From positions 1 through 64,000 of the forward strand of contig JACGXE010000015.1 in the NCBI GenBank assembly GCA_014138095.1: DNA of 64,000 nt. Reading direction: 5' to 3'. The translations under genes were made by a program, and so were the position numbers. The notes under the pieces were generated by a model, which worked only from the letters and a program-made list of their open reading frames with translations, made no database searches and was not told the DNA's origin. This document shows, piece after piece, positions 1-8,092 of the stretch. Position 1 is the first letter of the stretch. Each line of letters opens with the position of its first letter. The stretch comes from Ochrobactrum sp. RH2CCR150. GTDB taxonomy: Bacteria > Pseudomonadota > Alphaproteobacteria > Rhizobiales > Rhizobiaceae.

Positions 1-245
1 AATCGAATATCGAAACAGTCTTGGCTTTGTGACGTAAAATCAGTCCAAGTTTTTGTCCGCAACCCCGCTGGGTCAGTTCTCAGTGGCAATCAACAACCAA
101 CACCAATCCGCTGAGATAACGGCCCTGAAAAGCCGTCGCCGTGCTTTATCGCTGTGACGGCTTGGGGCCATTGTTTGACGAGTTGGCTCCATGAAAGCCA
201 ACGTTTGGGCACATCGCCAGTTTCGAAAACACGCCGCTTTGGCCG
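1..245. other. Intergenic stretch at window edge, no gene seen
   Basis: No convincing coding frame is visible. Two short inverted repeats are present: AAGCCGTC (130-137) with GACGGCTT (156-163), and GTTGGCT (182-188) with AGCCAAC (196-202). The second lies just downstream of the leftward regulator-kinase gene and could form a weak hairpin at the end of its transcript, but no T-run follows it. Confidence 0.5.
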
Positions 246-2339
246 CTAACTGATCTGGCCGATCTTGAGAAAAGGCGTGTCACATGGATGGGAAAGAAGG
301 TCGGATAGCTCTTGATCGAGATGCAGAATAGAGATCGATGCGCCATTCATATCCAATGATGTGCAGTAGTGGCCGATCCAGCTTGCAGCAATCACCACCT
401 TTTTCGCACTCAAGCGCTGCTCGACGCGTCGAAACAAAACGTATAGCTCTACGAGGGGTGTCGAACCGAAGGAATTGATGAGGACTGCCACATGATCACC
501 GGGAGACGTTTTCATCTCTGAAAATATCCTGTCCATAATCCGGTCGACAATTTCATCGGCGAGCAACAGTTTTTCACGCAGAACGCCTCGTTCCCCGTGA
601 ATCCCTATGCCAAACTCCATCTCGTCCACACCAATCTCGAAATTTCGATGCCCGATCTGGGGGAGAGAGCAGGCTTCCAGTGCGACACCCATTGTGTAGG
701 TTCGCCGGTTGGCTTTGCGGGTTACGGCTTCGCATGCATCGAGTGACAGGCCACGATCACAAGCAGCGCCCGCCATTTTGAAAACAAAGAAATTGCCCGC
801 CACCCCACGGCGGCCATCTCTGTCTTCTATCGGGGACGAGGATATATCGTCTGTCGTTACAACGGTTCGCGTTGGAATGTTTGCGTCCTGTGCAAGTTCG
901 GCAGCCATCTCGAAGTTCATGACATCGCCGACATAATTTCCATAGAGGAAAAGCACACCTTTTCCGCCTGATGCAGCCTTGGCGCATTTCAGGATCTGTG
1001 CAGGTGGCGGAGATGAAAAGACGTTGCCGATTGCGACCGCATCTGCAAGGCCCTTGCCGACATATCCCACAAAACAAGGCTCATGCCCTGCGCCGCCGCC
1101 GATCACGAGGCCAACCTTACCTGACCGCGGTCCCGTTTTGGCCATGAGTGCGCGTTTGGAGCCCTCAATCGGTACGATGTAGGATGAATGTGCCTTGATG
1201 ACGCCATCCAGCATTTCTTCAACCACATTATCGGGATTATTCAGGAATTTTTTGATGTGACGGCGCGTCTCTCCAGTCGTGGATGTCGTCGCTTCAAGAC
1301 GCGGCCTGCGGGAAAGCCTGTCGTCGATATCGCTAGCACCATCCGCGTTTAGAATACCGCGCCCCGTCGCAGCATCAGTGATCAGAACAGTGATATAGCC
1401 GCCGCGCAAGGCGGCGAGTATGGCGGGCACCTTGTCGAAGCCGCCTGCTACCGCGATGCGCATTTCTATGCTGCGCAGCATATCGAGGCTGATGCCGATG
1501 GTTCTTTCATCAAGCGGGCCGGAAATGGGTTGGCCGTACGCATCGATGAAGCGTCCCGCCATGACACCCACCGCATTCTTGGCCATGTAGGCCTGAATAG
1601 CCATATCTTCGAAAAAGCCGCTCGCGTGGAGTGTCGAATTGGGTCTCACCGACGAGATGCCGAAAAGCGCCTTGTTGGCGCGCGCCAATGCCTCGAATTG
1701 CTCTGCTATGAATGGCTCGCCAACAATCGCTGCCTTAACTTCGGCGCTGGTCACGATTGCCGGGGCTGTTATGGTGATAAGGCGTGCGTTTGTCGCACGC
1801 GCAAGCGCTGCGGCGCATAATTCGGGCGTGTAGTCGAAGCTTGATCGCATACCACCAGTGGCCTGCACAATAGTGACGTCCTGCCGACTGGAAACATGCG
1901 TGTTTTGCGCAATCGCCAGTATGGTGCGTCCCCACGCAACAGCAAGCGTATCGCCGGATTTCAGCAGTCTAGCGATTGCCTGACCGCCTGCCGCACCGAG
2001 CCTGTCGATGAGTGCACGACTTCCATCGTCATTCGGCACCACCAGACAGTCGGTCAAACCGAAATGGCGCTTCAGTTCCCGGGCTATGGTGAGAGAGGAA
2101 AGCCGCGATGGCTCGATTGAGATGTTGACGATACCGCGATGACGTGCATCCGCAAGGTAACTGTTAACAGTCGCACGCGAGACGCCCATGATTTCGGCAA
2201 TCTCGCCTTGTGTGCGACCGTCTTCGTAATAAAGCCAGCACGCCCACACATGAGGGTCGTCGCCGTATCGAAGAGGGATCGCGTCGGCTGGTTCCGTCTG
2301 ACCTGTTTTGCTGGTCGATGTTCTTCCTTTTGGCGCCAT
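246..2339 (-). CDS. SorC-family regulator fused to a DhaK kinase domain
   Basis: A 697-residue fusion. Residues about 30-70 hold a helix-turn-helix (GRTQGEIAEIMGVSRATV), residues about 75-335 the SorC/DeoR sugar-binding domain (AVAWGRT, AVAGGFDKVPAIL), and residues about 358-697 a complete DhaK domain. The DhaK half keeps the substrate-binding His in GHEP (H419), the Asp in YGNYVGD (D472) and the His that covalently binds the ketose in GIGIHGE (H581), so the kinase fold looks intact. I chose the Met at 2339 because the open frame running on to 2465 would overlap dhaL by 17 bases. It is last in the dhaK-dhaL-regulator transcript. Inference: a regulator that carries its own ketose sensor or kinase subunit. 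In E. coli, separate DhaK and DhaL proteins control the unrelated regulator DhaR, so physical fusion is plausible. Confidence 0.9.
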   Translation of the reverse strand: MAPKGRTSTSKTGQTEPADAIPLRYGDDPHVWACWLYYEDGRTQGEIAEIMGVSRATVNSYLADARHRGIVNISIEPSRLSSLTIARELKRHFGLTDCLVVPNDDGSRALIDRLGAAGGQAIARLLKSGDTLAVAWGRTILAIAQNTHVSSRQDVTIVQATGGMRSSFDYTPELCAAALARATNARLITITAPAIVTSAEVKAAIVGEPFIAEQFEALARANKALFGISSVRPNSTLHASGFFEDMAIQAYMAKNAVGVMAGRFIDAYGQPISGPLDERTIGISLDMLRSIEMRIAVAGGFDKVPAILAALRGGYITVLITDAATGRGILNADGASDIDDRLSRRPRLEATTSTTGETRRHIKKFLNNPDNVVEEMLDGVIKAHSSYIVPIEGSKRALMAKTGPRSGKVGLVIGGGAGHEPCFVGYVGKGLADAVAIGNVFSSPPPAQILKCAKAASGGKGVLFLYGNYVGDVMNFEMAAELAQDANIPTRTVVTTDDISSSPIEDRDGRRGVAGNFFVFKMAGAACDRGLSLDACEAVTRKANRRTYTMGVALEACSLPQIGHRNFEIGVDEMEFGIGIHGERGVLREKLLLADEIVDRIMDRIFSEMKTSPGDHVAVLINSFGSTPLVELYVLFRRVEQRLSAKKVVIAASWIGHYCTSLDMNGASISILHLDQELSDLLSHPCDTPFLKIGQIS

Positions 2340-2448
2340 TTGTCTGCAACGATCCTCTTGCTGTTTGTTTCGGTATCGTTGTGCCTTCTGAAAGAGGAAG
2401 GATGATCCGCTTGTTAAGGCAAACGGACCACCCACTTTCTCGATACAG

Positions 2449-3090
2449 CTAATGCAGACGTTCACGCGCGCCCTGCGCCAGCTCTTTCAAGATGATCGCG
2501 CATGATGTCGCTCCTGCATCGAGCACACCCAATGATCTCTCACCGAGACGGCTTGCTCTGCCCACTTTGGCCACGAGATCGATGGTGGAATCGCGCCCTT
2601 TTTCGGCTGCCTGTACGAGGGCATCAAGCGCGTCGGAAAAAGACACTCCTGAAGCATTCGCATCATCGAATGCCTCAATGGCTGGGACCAGTGTGTCCAG
2701 CAGCGTCTTGTCGCCGACTTTCGCCGCGCCGATGGACTGAGTACCTTCCAGACCGGCGTGCAGCATGCGGCTGAACGTGGCCGGATCGATTTCTTCCACG
2801 CCGTCGATCTTCTCCGCAAATTCAGTGAACATCACGCCGTAAAGCGGTCCCATAGAACCGCCAATTTCAGTCAGAAGAACGGTTCCAAGCGTATCGAGCG
2901 AGGCAGCGAGCGTTTCGCTTTTGCCCTTCAATCGTTCGGCAGCCATGTTGAAGCCCTTGGCCATGTTGACACCATGGTCGCCATCACCAATCTTGCCGTC
3001 GATCTCGCTGAGATAGGCGCGGTTTTCCACGATCCGTTCGGCCATGGTGAGCACAATGTCGCCGGCCTTTGCATTGTTCAGGGTCTGCAC
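2449..3090 (-). CDS. dhaL: Dihydroxyacetone kinase ADP/ATP-binding subunit DhaL
   Basis: A 213-residue DhaL-type protein. The metal/nucleotide-binding Asp cluster GDGDHG is at residues 35-40, and the C-terminal RLGERSLGVLDAGA segment is typical of the family. DhaL supplies the phosphoryl donor to ketose held covalently on DhaK. I chose the GTG at 3090 because AAGGAG (3097-3102) sits 6 bases upstream; a longer frame starting at 3132 would overlap dhaK and has no better site. It follows dhaK after 10 bases. No DhaM (PTS donor) gene is in the window, so an ATP-dependent kinase is more likely than a PTS-dependent one. Confidence 0.92.
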   Translation of the reverse strand: MQTLNNAKAGDIVLTMAERIVENRAYLSEIDGKIGDGDHGVNMAKGFNMAAERLKGKSETLAASLDTLGTVLLTEIGGSMGPLYGVMFTEFAEKIDGVEEIDPATFSRMLHAGLEGTQSIGAAKVGDKTLLDTLVPAIEAFDDANASGVSFSDALDALVQAAEKGRDSTIDLVAKVGRASRLGERSLGVLDAGATSCAIILKELAQGARERLH

Positions 3091-3100
3091 GGCTTTCTCC

Positions 3101-4093
3101 TTACAGAATGGTTGTGCAACGCACTTCGACATTGAGCAGTTGCTTCAGCTCATCGTCGAGCGCCATGATCGTCAGTGTTGCGCCGACCATCTCGAGTGAG
3201 GTGAAGTAATTACCGATATAGGTGCGGTGGATATTCAAGCCGCGTGCGGTGATTTCCGTCTCGATCGTATCATTGAGAATATAAAGCTCATTGAGCGGGG
3301 TTGCGCCAAGGCCGGATACAAGAACAGCGACTTCTGTGCCTTCGGCAAGATTGTGATCGTCGAGAACAATCTGGCACATATCTCTGGCTATCGCGTCTGC
3401 TGTCTTGAGCTGTTCGACACGAACGCCGGGTTCACCGTGATGGCCGATGCCGACTTCCATTGTGCCCGGTGTAATCTCGAAATTCGGGTGGCCGACAGCT
3501 GGCAGAGTGCAGGGACCAAGACCGACGCCGATAGACCGGCAATTGTCGATTGCTCTTTGCGCTGTTGCGCGCACTTCTTCCAGCGTTGCGCCAGATGCGG
3601 CTTTGGCGCCGCCGATTTTCCACATGAAGATTTCGCCCGCTACACCGCGACGCTTTTCCCGTTCGTCGGCGGGCGCGGAGCAGACATCGTCATTGGCAAC
3701 GACGGTGGCAATTTCGATGCCGTCTTTTGACGCGAGCTTTGCCGCCATTTTGACGTTCATGTTGTCACCGGCATAGTTGCCGTAGAGAACCACAACGCCT
3801 TTTCCGCCATTTGATTCACGAATGGCGTCGTGGAAGCTCTTGGCTGTTGGCGATGAGAACAATTCTCCGACTGCCACGGCGTCGAGCATGTTCTTGCCGG
3901 TATATCCGATGAATGCCGGTTCATGGCCCGATCCGCCGCCGGTCACGACGCCGACCTTGCCAGCGATGGGCGCATCCTTGGATGCAATGACACGCGGGTT
4001 TTCAGCAAGGCGCACAATGTCACAATGGGCTTTGACAAAACCCTTTACGGTGTCCTCAACGACTTCGTCGGGATTGTTGATAAAGCGCTGCAT
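3101..4093 (-). CDS. dhaK: Dihydroxyacetone kinase substrate-binding subunit DhaK
   Basis: A 330-residue DhaK protein. It shows GGGSGHEP (H57), YGNYAGD (D110) and GIGHHGEPG, where H219 aligns with the ketose-binding His. Start at 4093 is preceded by GGAGG. It is the first gene of a leftward dhaK-dhaL-regulator operon that diverges from a sugar ABC transporter across about 500 bases. The family phosphorylates dihydroxyacetone, but relatives act on D- or L-erythrulose. Lying beside erythritol genes that handle tetrulose phosphates, a tetrulose kinase is an open option. The exact substrate cannot be read from the sequence. Confidence 0.92.
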   Translation of the reverse strand: MQRFINNPDEVVEDTVKGFVKAHCDIVRLAENPRVIASKDAPIAGKVGVVTGGGSGHEPAFIGYTGKNMLDAVAVGELFSSPTAKSFHDAIRESNGGKGVVVLYGNYAGDNMNVKMAAKLASKDGIEIATVVANDDVCSAPADEREKRRGVAGEIFMWKIGGAKAASGATLEEVRATAQRAIDNCRSIGVGLGPCTLPAVGHPNFEITPGTMEVGIGHHGEPGVRVEQLKTADAIARDMCQIVLDDHNLAEGTEVAVLVSGLGATPLNELYILNDTIETEITARGLNIHRTYIGNYFTSLEMVGATLTIMALDDELKQLLNVEVRCTTIL

Positions 4094-4275
4094 ACGACCT
4101 CCAGTCAGATGATAGAGCGCCAAGCTCTGAATTTTTTAATCGCCTACGATCCGTAAATCGCAGCTGATGATAACAGTCCGGGTAAGGCGTGAAGAACAGT
4201 CGCAACCTCAAGCCTGACAATCGCCAGAGCCGGAGCGCAATCACCTCCTCTACTTTACATTATTCAGACACAGCT

Positions 4276-4287
4276 CGACATATGTCA
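4276..4287. promoter_or_regulatory. Candidate SorC-family operator, copy 1
   Basis: CGACATATGTCA, a near-perfect palindrome followed by AT. The same pattern occurs at 11129-11140 (TGACAAATGTCA) and 18167-18178 (TGACGAATGTCA), each in an intergenic region next to a SorC-family regulator. Binding by any particular regulator is inference. Confidence 0.55.
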
Positions 4288-4514
4288 ATCAGGCGAAATT
4301 TGAGGCGATGACTGCAGAGATGAGCGCTCAATTATGCGCTCTCGAAGAGATCAATGAAAACAATCGGTTGCCTAAATTCTATTCGGCTGAAGGTGTGGAT
4401 TGCGAATGCACTGAAGTGATCAAAGCAGTGAATACCCAATTTGAGGGGCAACGAGCAGCGCCTTAAACTCTTGTAATTTTCAGAATACAGTTGTAAATGA
4501 TCGGAGGATCATGT

Positions 4515-4546
4515 TGTGCGAAATGGGAACCATGGAGTTTCGCACA
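4515..4546 (+). promoter_or_regulatory. Long inverted repeat in transporter leader
   Basis: TGTGCGAAA (4515-4523) and TTTCGCACA (4538-4546) are perfect 9-base arms around a 14-base spacer, ending 55 bases before the transporter start. It could be a regulator site or an mRNA hairpin in the leader. There is no T-run, so it is not a simple terminator. Confidence 0.5.
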
Positions 4547-4601
4547 TCGATTTGCGGGCAGGTGAGGTTGCCTGGCCTGATTTTGCTTAGGGAGGAATCT
4601 A

Positions 4602-5546
4602 ATGAAAAAATTCGCTACTTTGCTGGCGCTTGCCGCCTTTGCATTGCCTACCGTCGCGATTGCGCAGGATGCGCCGGGAACGACGAAGAAGGATAGCTAT
4701 CGCTTCGTTATCGTGCCGAAGGTCGTCCATCCCTGGTTCGACAAGGTGAATGACGGCGCGCAGCAGGCTGCTGCAGCGCTCAAGGCGCAGACCGGCGCGA
4801 ATGTTGAAATCGTCTATTCGGCACCGCAAAGTGCGGATGTCGTTCAGCAGAACCAGATCATCGACAGTGCATTGGCGACGCGTCCCGATGGTTTGGCGCT
4901 CGATTTGCTCGATCCTTCTGGCAATCGTGCATCGCTTGAAGAAGCGCAGGGTCAGAAGATTCCGCTTGTGCTGTTCGATTCCGTTCCGCCGGAAGGCATG
5001 GCAATTACGCATATTGGTTCCGACTTCTGCGAGCAGGCCAAGATTGCCGCGCGCCGTCTAGTCGAAGTTCTCGGTGGTGAAGGCGAGGTCGCGATCATGA
5101 TGGGTGTGCCGACGGCGCCAAATCATTCCATCCGTGCCGATTGTCACCGTCAGGTCTTCGCCGAGCATCCGGGCATCAAGGTCGTTGCCGAAGGCATCGA
5201 CAATGACAGCATCGAAACCGCTCAGCAGCAGGCTGCTGCAATCATGCAGGCCAACCCAAATCTGAAGGGTTGGGTCGCATCGGATGCTGCCGGTCCGATC
5301 GGTATCGGTCAGGCTATTGTCGAAGCTGGCAAGCAGGGCAAGGTCACACTCGTCGGCCTCGACAACCTGCCGGAAATGCTGGACATGATCCGCAATGGCG
5401 TTGCCGACAGCTCCTCGGCGTCGCAGCCGGAACTGCAGGGCTATTGGTCGGTCATGATGCTCTGGGCGCAGGCAACCGGCGCTCCGGTGCCGGGCTATAT
5501 CGATACCGGCAACGCATTCCTGACAAAAGAAAACGTAGGTAACTGA
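4602..5546 (+). CDS. Periplasmic sugar-binding protein of ABC transporter (RbsB type)
   Basis: A 314-residue pentose/hexose-type solute-binding protein. It starts with a clear signal peptide (MKKFATLLALAAFALP, likely cleavage after AIA, before QDAPG) and continues into the two-lobed periplasmic-binding fold. GGGAGGAA lies just before the ATG. It heads an operon with an ATPase, a permease and a DhaK-DhaL kinase, so the imported sugar is probably a small ketose or a precursor of one. The ligand is unknown. A hairpin follows the gene, which commonly raises the level of binding protein relative to the rest of the transporter. Confidence 0.9.
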   Translation: MKKFATLLALAAFALPTVAIAQDAPGTTKKDSYRFVIVPKVVHPWFDKVNDGAQQAAAALKAQTGANVEIVYSAPQSADVVQQNQIIDSALATRPDGLALDLLDPSGNRASLEEAQGQKIPLVLFDSVPPEGMAITHIGSDFCEQAKIAARRLVEVLGGEGEVAIMMGVPTAPNHSIRADCHRQVFAEHPGIKVVAEGIDNDSIETAQQQAAAIMQANPNLKGWVASDAAGPIGIGQAIVEAGKQGKVTLVGLDNLPEMLDMIRNGVADSSSASQPELQGYWSVMMLWAQATGAPVPGYIDTGNAFLTKENVGN

Positions 5547-5568
5547 TCTCACCGATCACGCTACAGGG

Positions 5569-5587
5569 GCGCGGAGTTTCTCCGCGC
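5569..5587 (+). terminator. Intercistronic hairpin after binding-protein gene
   Basis: GCGCGGAG (5569-5576), loop TTT, CTCCGCGC (5580-5587), then TCTCTTT. This is a perfect 8-bp stem in the gap between the binding-protein and ATPase genes. With a poor T-run it is more likely a partial terminator or a 3' mRNA stabiliser than a full stop. Confidence 0.6.
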
Positions 5588-5619
5588 TCTCTTTATCCAA
5601 TGCAGTCCAGGATGTCCTC

Positions 5620-7119
5620 ATGGCTTATCTTGAAACACGTGGCCTCGGCAGGGATTTCCCTGGCGTAACCGCTTTGGATGACGTCGATCTCAAGATTGAG
5701 CTCGGGCGCACTCATATTCTCGCTGGCGAGAACGGTGCAGGTAAATCGACCCTCGTCAAAATACTGACGGGGACCGATCAAGCTTCGCGCGGTCAGGTTC
5801 TGATCGGCGGGCGCGATCCTGTATCCGATCCAGCGCTTTTCAAGAACGTGGCCTATGTTCCGCAGGAACTAACCCTGTTCCCGCAGATGAGCGTGGCCGA
5901 AAACCTGTTTATGCCTTTCAATCGGACTGGCCACGGCGGTTTTCTGGTCAATCGCACCGCGTTGATGGAAGAGGCCAAAGCCTATCTGGATCGGTTTGGC
6001 ATCGAAGCGCATCCGCATCAGCTGGTTGCCAATATTTCGGTGTCCGACCAGCAGCTTTTGCAAATCGCACGCGCTTGCACCAATTCGCAGATGAAAGTCC
6101 TTATTCTCGATGAGCCGACATCGTCACTGACGCGCGTCGAGGTGGAACGCGTTTTCAAGGTCATTCGCGGTCTGCTCGACCGCGACCATGCTATCGTTTT
6201 CATCAGTCACAAGATGGACGAGGTTTTCCAGATCGGTGACGACTATACCGTCCTTCGCAATGGCAGGAAGATTGAAAGCGGTAAGATCAGCGATGTGACA
6301 GAGGCCGATCTTATCCGCGCCATGTCGGGCCGTGATCTCGCGCTGGATGAGCATTTCCGGCCTGCCGGTCCGATCGGTGTGCCAATCATGGAAGTTCGTG
6401 GGCTGTCGGGTTCGCGCTTTGAAGAGGTCAGCTTCGATCTTCGCAAGGGCGAGATATTGGGCTTTGCCGGCCTCGTCGGCGCTGGTCGTTCGGAAGTCAT
6501 GCAAACCATCTTCGGCTTTCTCAAGGCTCGTGCAGGCAGCGTGAAGGTCGAAGGCAAGGACTGGGTGTTGAACGATACGTCTCGTTCTGTGGATGGCGGT
6601 ATGCTCTATCTGTCGGAAGAGCGTAAGCATCACGGAATTTTTCCACTGCTCTCGTTGCGCGAGAATATCGGCCTGTCCGTGCTTTCACTGACCAGCGGTG
6701 CGATGGGCATCAACAATCGGCGTGAGCGCAATATCGTCCAGAAAATCATAGACGATTACGGTATTCGCACCTCAGGCATGGGCAAGCGCATATCGCAACT
6801 ATCGGGCGGCAACCAGCAAAAGGCAATCATAGGGCGCGCCATGGCGACGCGACCGCGTGTGCTGATTTTTGACGAACCCACCAAGGGCATCGATATCCGC
6901 ACCAAAACCGAAATCTACCGGATCATGAAAAATCTTGCGGAAGAGGGCGTCGGCGTCATCCTGGTTTCCTCGGAGCTGAACGAACTCAAGAAATGCGCAA
7001 GCCGTATCGTCACTATGCATAATGGCCGCATCACCGGCGAATACGACGCCGCAGAAACCAACAACGAAACACTCGTAGGCGCGATCTTTGGAACAGAGGT
7101 AACAGCCGATGCAAACTAA
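5620..7119 (+). CDS. Sugar ABC transporter ATP-binding protein, two ATPase domains (RbsA type)
   Basis: A 499-residue duplicated ATPase of the ribose/galactoside class. The first domain carries GENGAGKST near residue 40 and ILDEPTSSL. The second carries LVGAGRSEV, the signature LSGGNQQK and IFDEPTKGID, the usual degenerate second Walker A of this family. It couples ATP hydrolysis to sugar import on the cytoplasmic face. AGGA precedes the ATG at 5620. Its 3' end overlaps the permease start by 11 bases, so the two are translated as a unit. Confidence 0.93.
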   Translation: MAYLETRGLGRDFPGVTALDDVDLKIELGRTHILAGENGAGKSTLVKILTGTDQASRGQVLIGGRDPVSDPALFKNVAYVPQELTLFPQMSVAENLFMPFNRTGHGGFLVNRTALMEEAKAYLDRFGIEAHPHQLVANISVSDQQLLQIARACTNSQMKVLILDEPTSSLTRVEVERVFKVIRGLLDRDHAIVFISHKMDEVFQIGDDYTVLRNGRKIESGKISDVTEADLIRAMSGRDLALDEHFRPAGPIGVPIMEVRGLSGSRFEEVSFDLRKGEILGFAGLVGAGRSEVMQTIFGFLKARAGSVKVEGKDWVLNDTSRSVDGGMLYLSEERKHHGIFPLLSLRENIGLSVLSLTSGAMGINNRRERNIVQKIIDDYGIRTSGMGKRISQLSGGNQQKAIIGRAMATRPRVLIFDEPTKGIDIRTKTEIYRIMKNLAEEGVGVILVSSELNELKKCASRIVTMHNGRITGEYDAAETNNETLVGAIFGTEVTADAN

Positions 7120-8074
7120 ACCGCTTTCCAATCTGATACGCACGCCGCTTGCTGGAGTGTTCTTTGCTCTGTTGGTGATTTTCGTCCTGTCAGCAGTGAT
7201 TTCGCCCTATTTTCTTACTCCGTACAACCTTTCGGTCGTCGCGCGCGGATTGGCATTTGTTGGTCTTATCACCATCGCGCAGTCCATGCTCATGGTTCTG
7301 GGTGAACTTGATCTGTCGCTGGGCGTCATTGGCGGCCTGTGCGGCGTTGCGTCCGGTATTCTGATGGTCAAGTTGGGCATTGAACCCTATACCGCCATGC
7401 TTCTGGCGCTTTGCCTCGGTGCTTGCCTTGGCCTGCTTAACGGCTTGCTGGTAACCGTGCTTGGATTGCATTCGCTGGTTCTCACCATCGGTACGGCGGG
7501 AATTTTCGGCGGCGCCAATCTGGTGCTGACGCGCGGCGTTGCGATTACCGGTATTCCGCGTGACGTGCAGTTTCTGGGACGCGGCGATGTTTTCGGAGTT
7601 CCGGTGCCGTTTCTCGTGATGATTGTCGCACTTCTGGTTGCAACCTTCGTGATGCTGAAGACGCCTTTTGGCCGCTATATGTACGCGATCGGCAACAATC
7701 GCGATGGTGCGCGCATGCTGGGTATCCGCGTCAATCGTGTTCGTCTTCTGGTCTTCGTGGCGGCAGGTGCTATCGCAGCGCTGGCTGGCGTCTTGATGGT
7801 GGCGCGTCTGGGAACAGCGCAACCATCCATCGGTGATAGCTGGGTTCTTGCTCCGATTGCGGCATCGGTCATTGGTGGTGTGGCAACGACTGGCGGTATA
7901 GGCAGCCCGATAGGTGCGATCCTCGGCGCGGGCATCATCGCCATCATCGAAAATATCATCGTGCTGTTTGGCGTCTCGCCCTATTGGCAGGGGATTGTAT
8001 CCGGTGCGATTGTGGTTCTTGCTATTTCCTTTGACGCAATCTCGCGACGCTATCTGCGACGCGATGCCAACTAA
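7109..8074 (+). CDS. Sugar ABC transporter permease (RbsC type)
   Basis: A 321-residue integral membrane protein with about eight to ten hydrophobic segments and the family pattern VLGELDLSLGVIGGLCG near residue 70 and GGVATTGGIGSPIGAILGA near residue 255. It forms the inner-membrane channel with the preceding ATPase. It ends 18 bases before the DhaK-DhaL kinase gene, so import and phosphorylation are co-transcribed. Substrate unknown. Confidence 0.92.
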   Translation: MQTKPLSNLIRTPLAGVFFALLVIFVLSAVISPYFLTPYNLSVVARGLAFVGLITIAQSMLMVLGELDLSLGVIGGLCGVASGILMVKLGIEPYTAMLLALCLGACLGLLNGLLVTVLGLHSLVLTIGTAGIFGGANLVLTRGVAITGIPRDVQFLGRGDVFGVPVPFLVMIVALLVATFVMLKTPFGRYMYAIGNNRDGARMLGIRVNRVRLLVFVAAGAIAALAGVLMVARLGTAQPSIGDSWVLAPIAASVIGGVATTGGIGSPIGAILGAGIIAIIENIIVLFGVSPYWQGIVSGAIVVLAISFDAISRRYLRRDAN

Positions 8075-8092
8075 ATCCGCCGCTGACATTTT

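Larger units (their letters stand above)
4094..4601. other. Divergent control region between dhaK and transporter
   Basis: About 500 non-coding bases separate the two divergent starts. The stretch holds a 10-bp perfect palindrome GACATATGTC (4277-4286) and a long inverted repeat in the rightward leader (4515-4546), both listed separately. A small open frame from 4511 overlaps the transporter gene and I do not accept it as a gene. Confidence 0.7.

Noticed and set aside
246..2465. Longer start at 2465 for the SorC-DhaK fusion
   Set aside because: It would overlap dhaL by 17 bases and adds a Cys- and Arg-rich tail not seen in the family; the Met at 2339 is in a normal gap.
4511..4696. 61-codon frame with GGAGG just before the binding-protein gene
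   Set aside because: It overlaps the signal-peptide region of the binding protein, has only 3 bases between ribosome site and ATG, and resembles no known protein.
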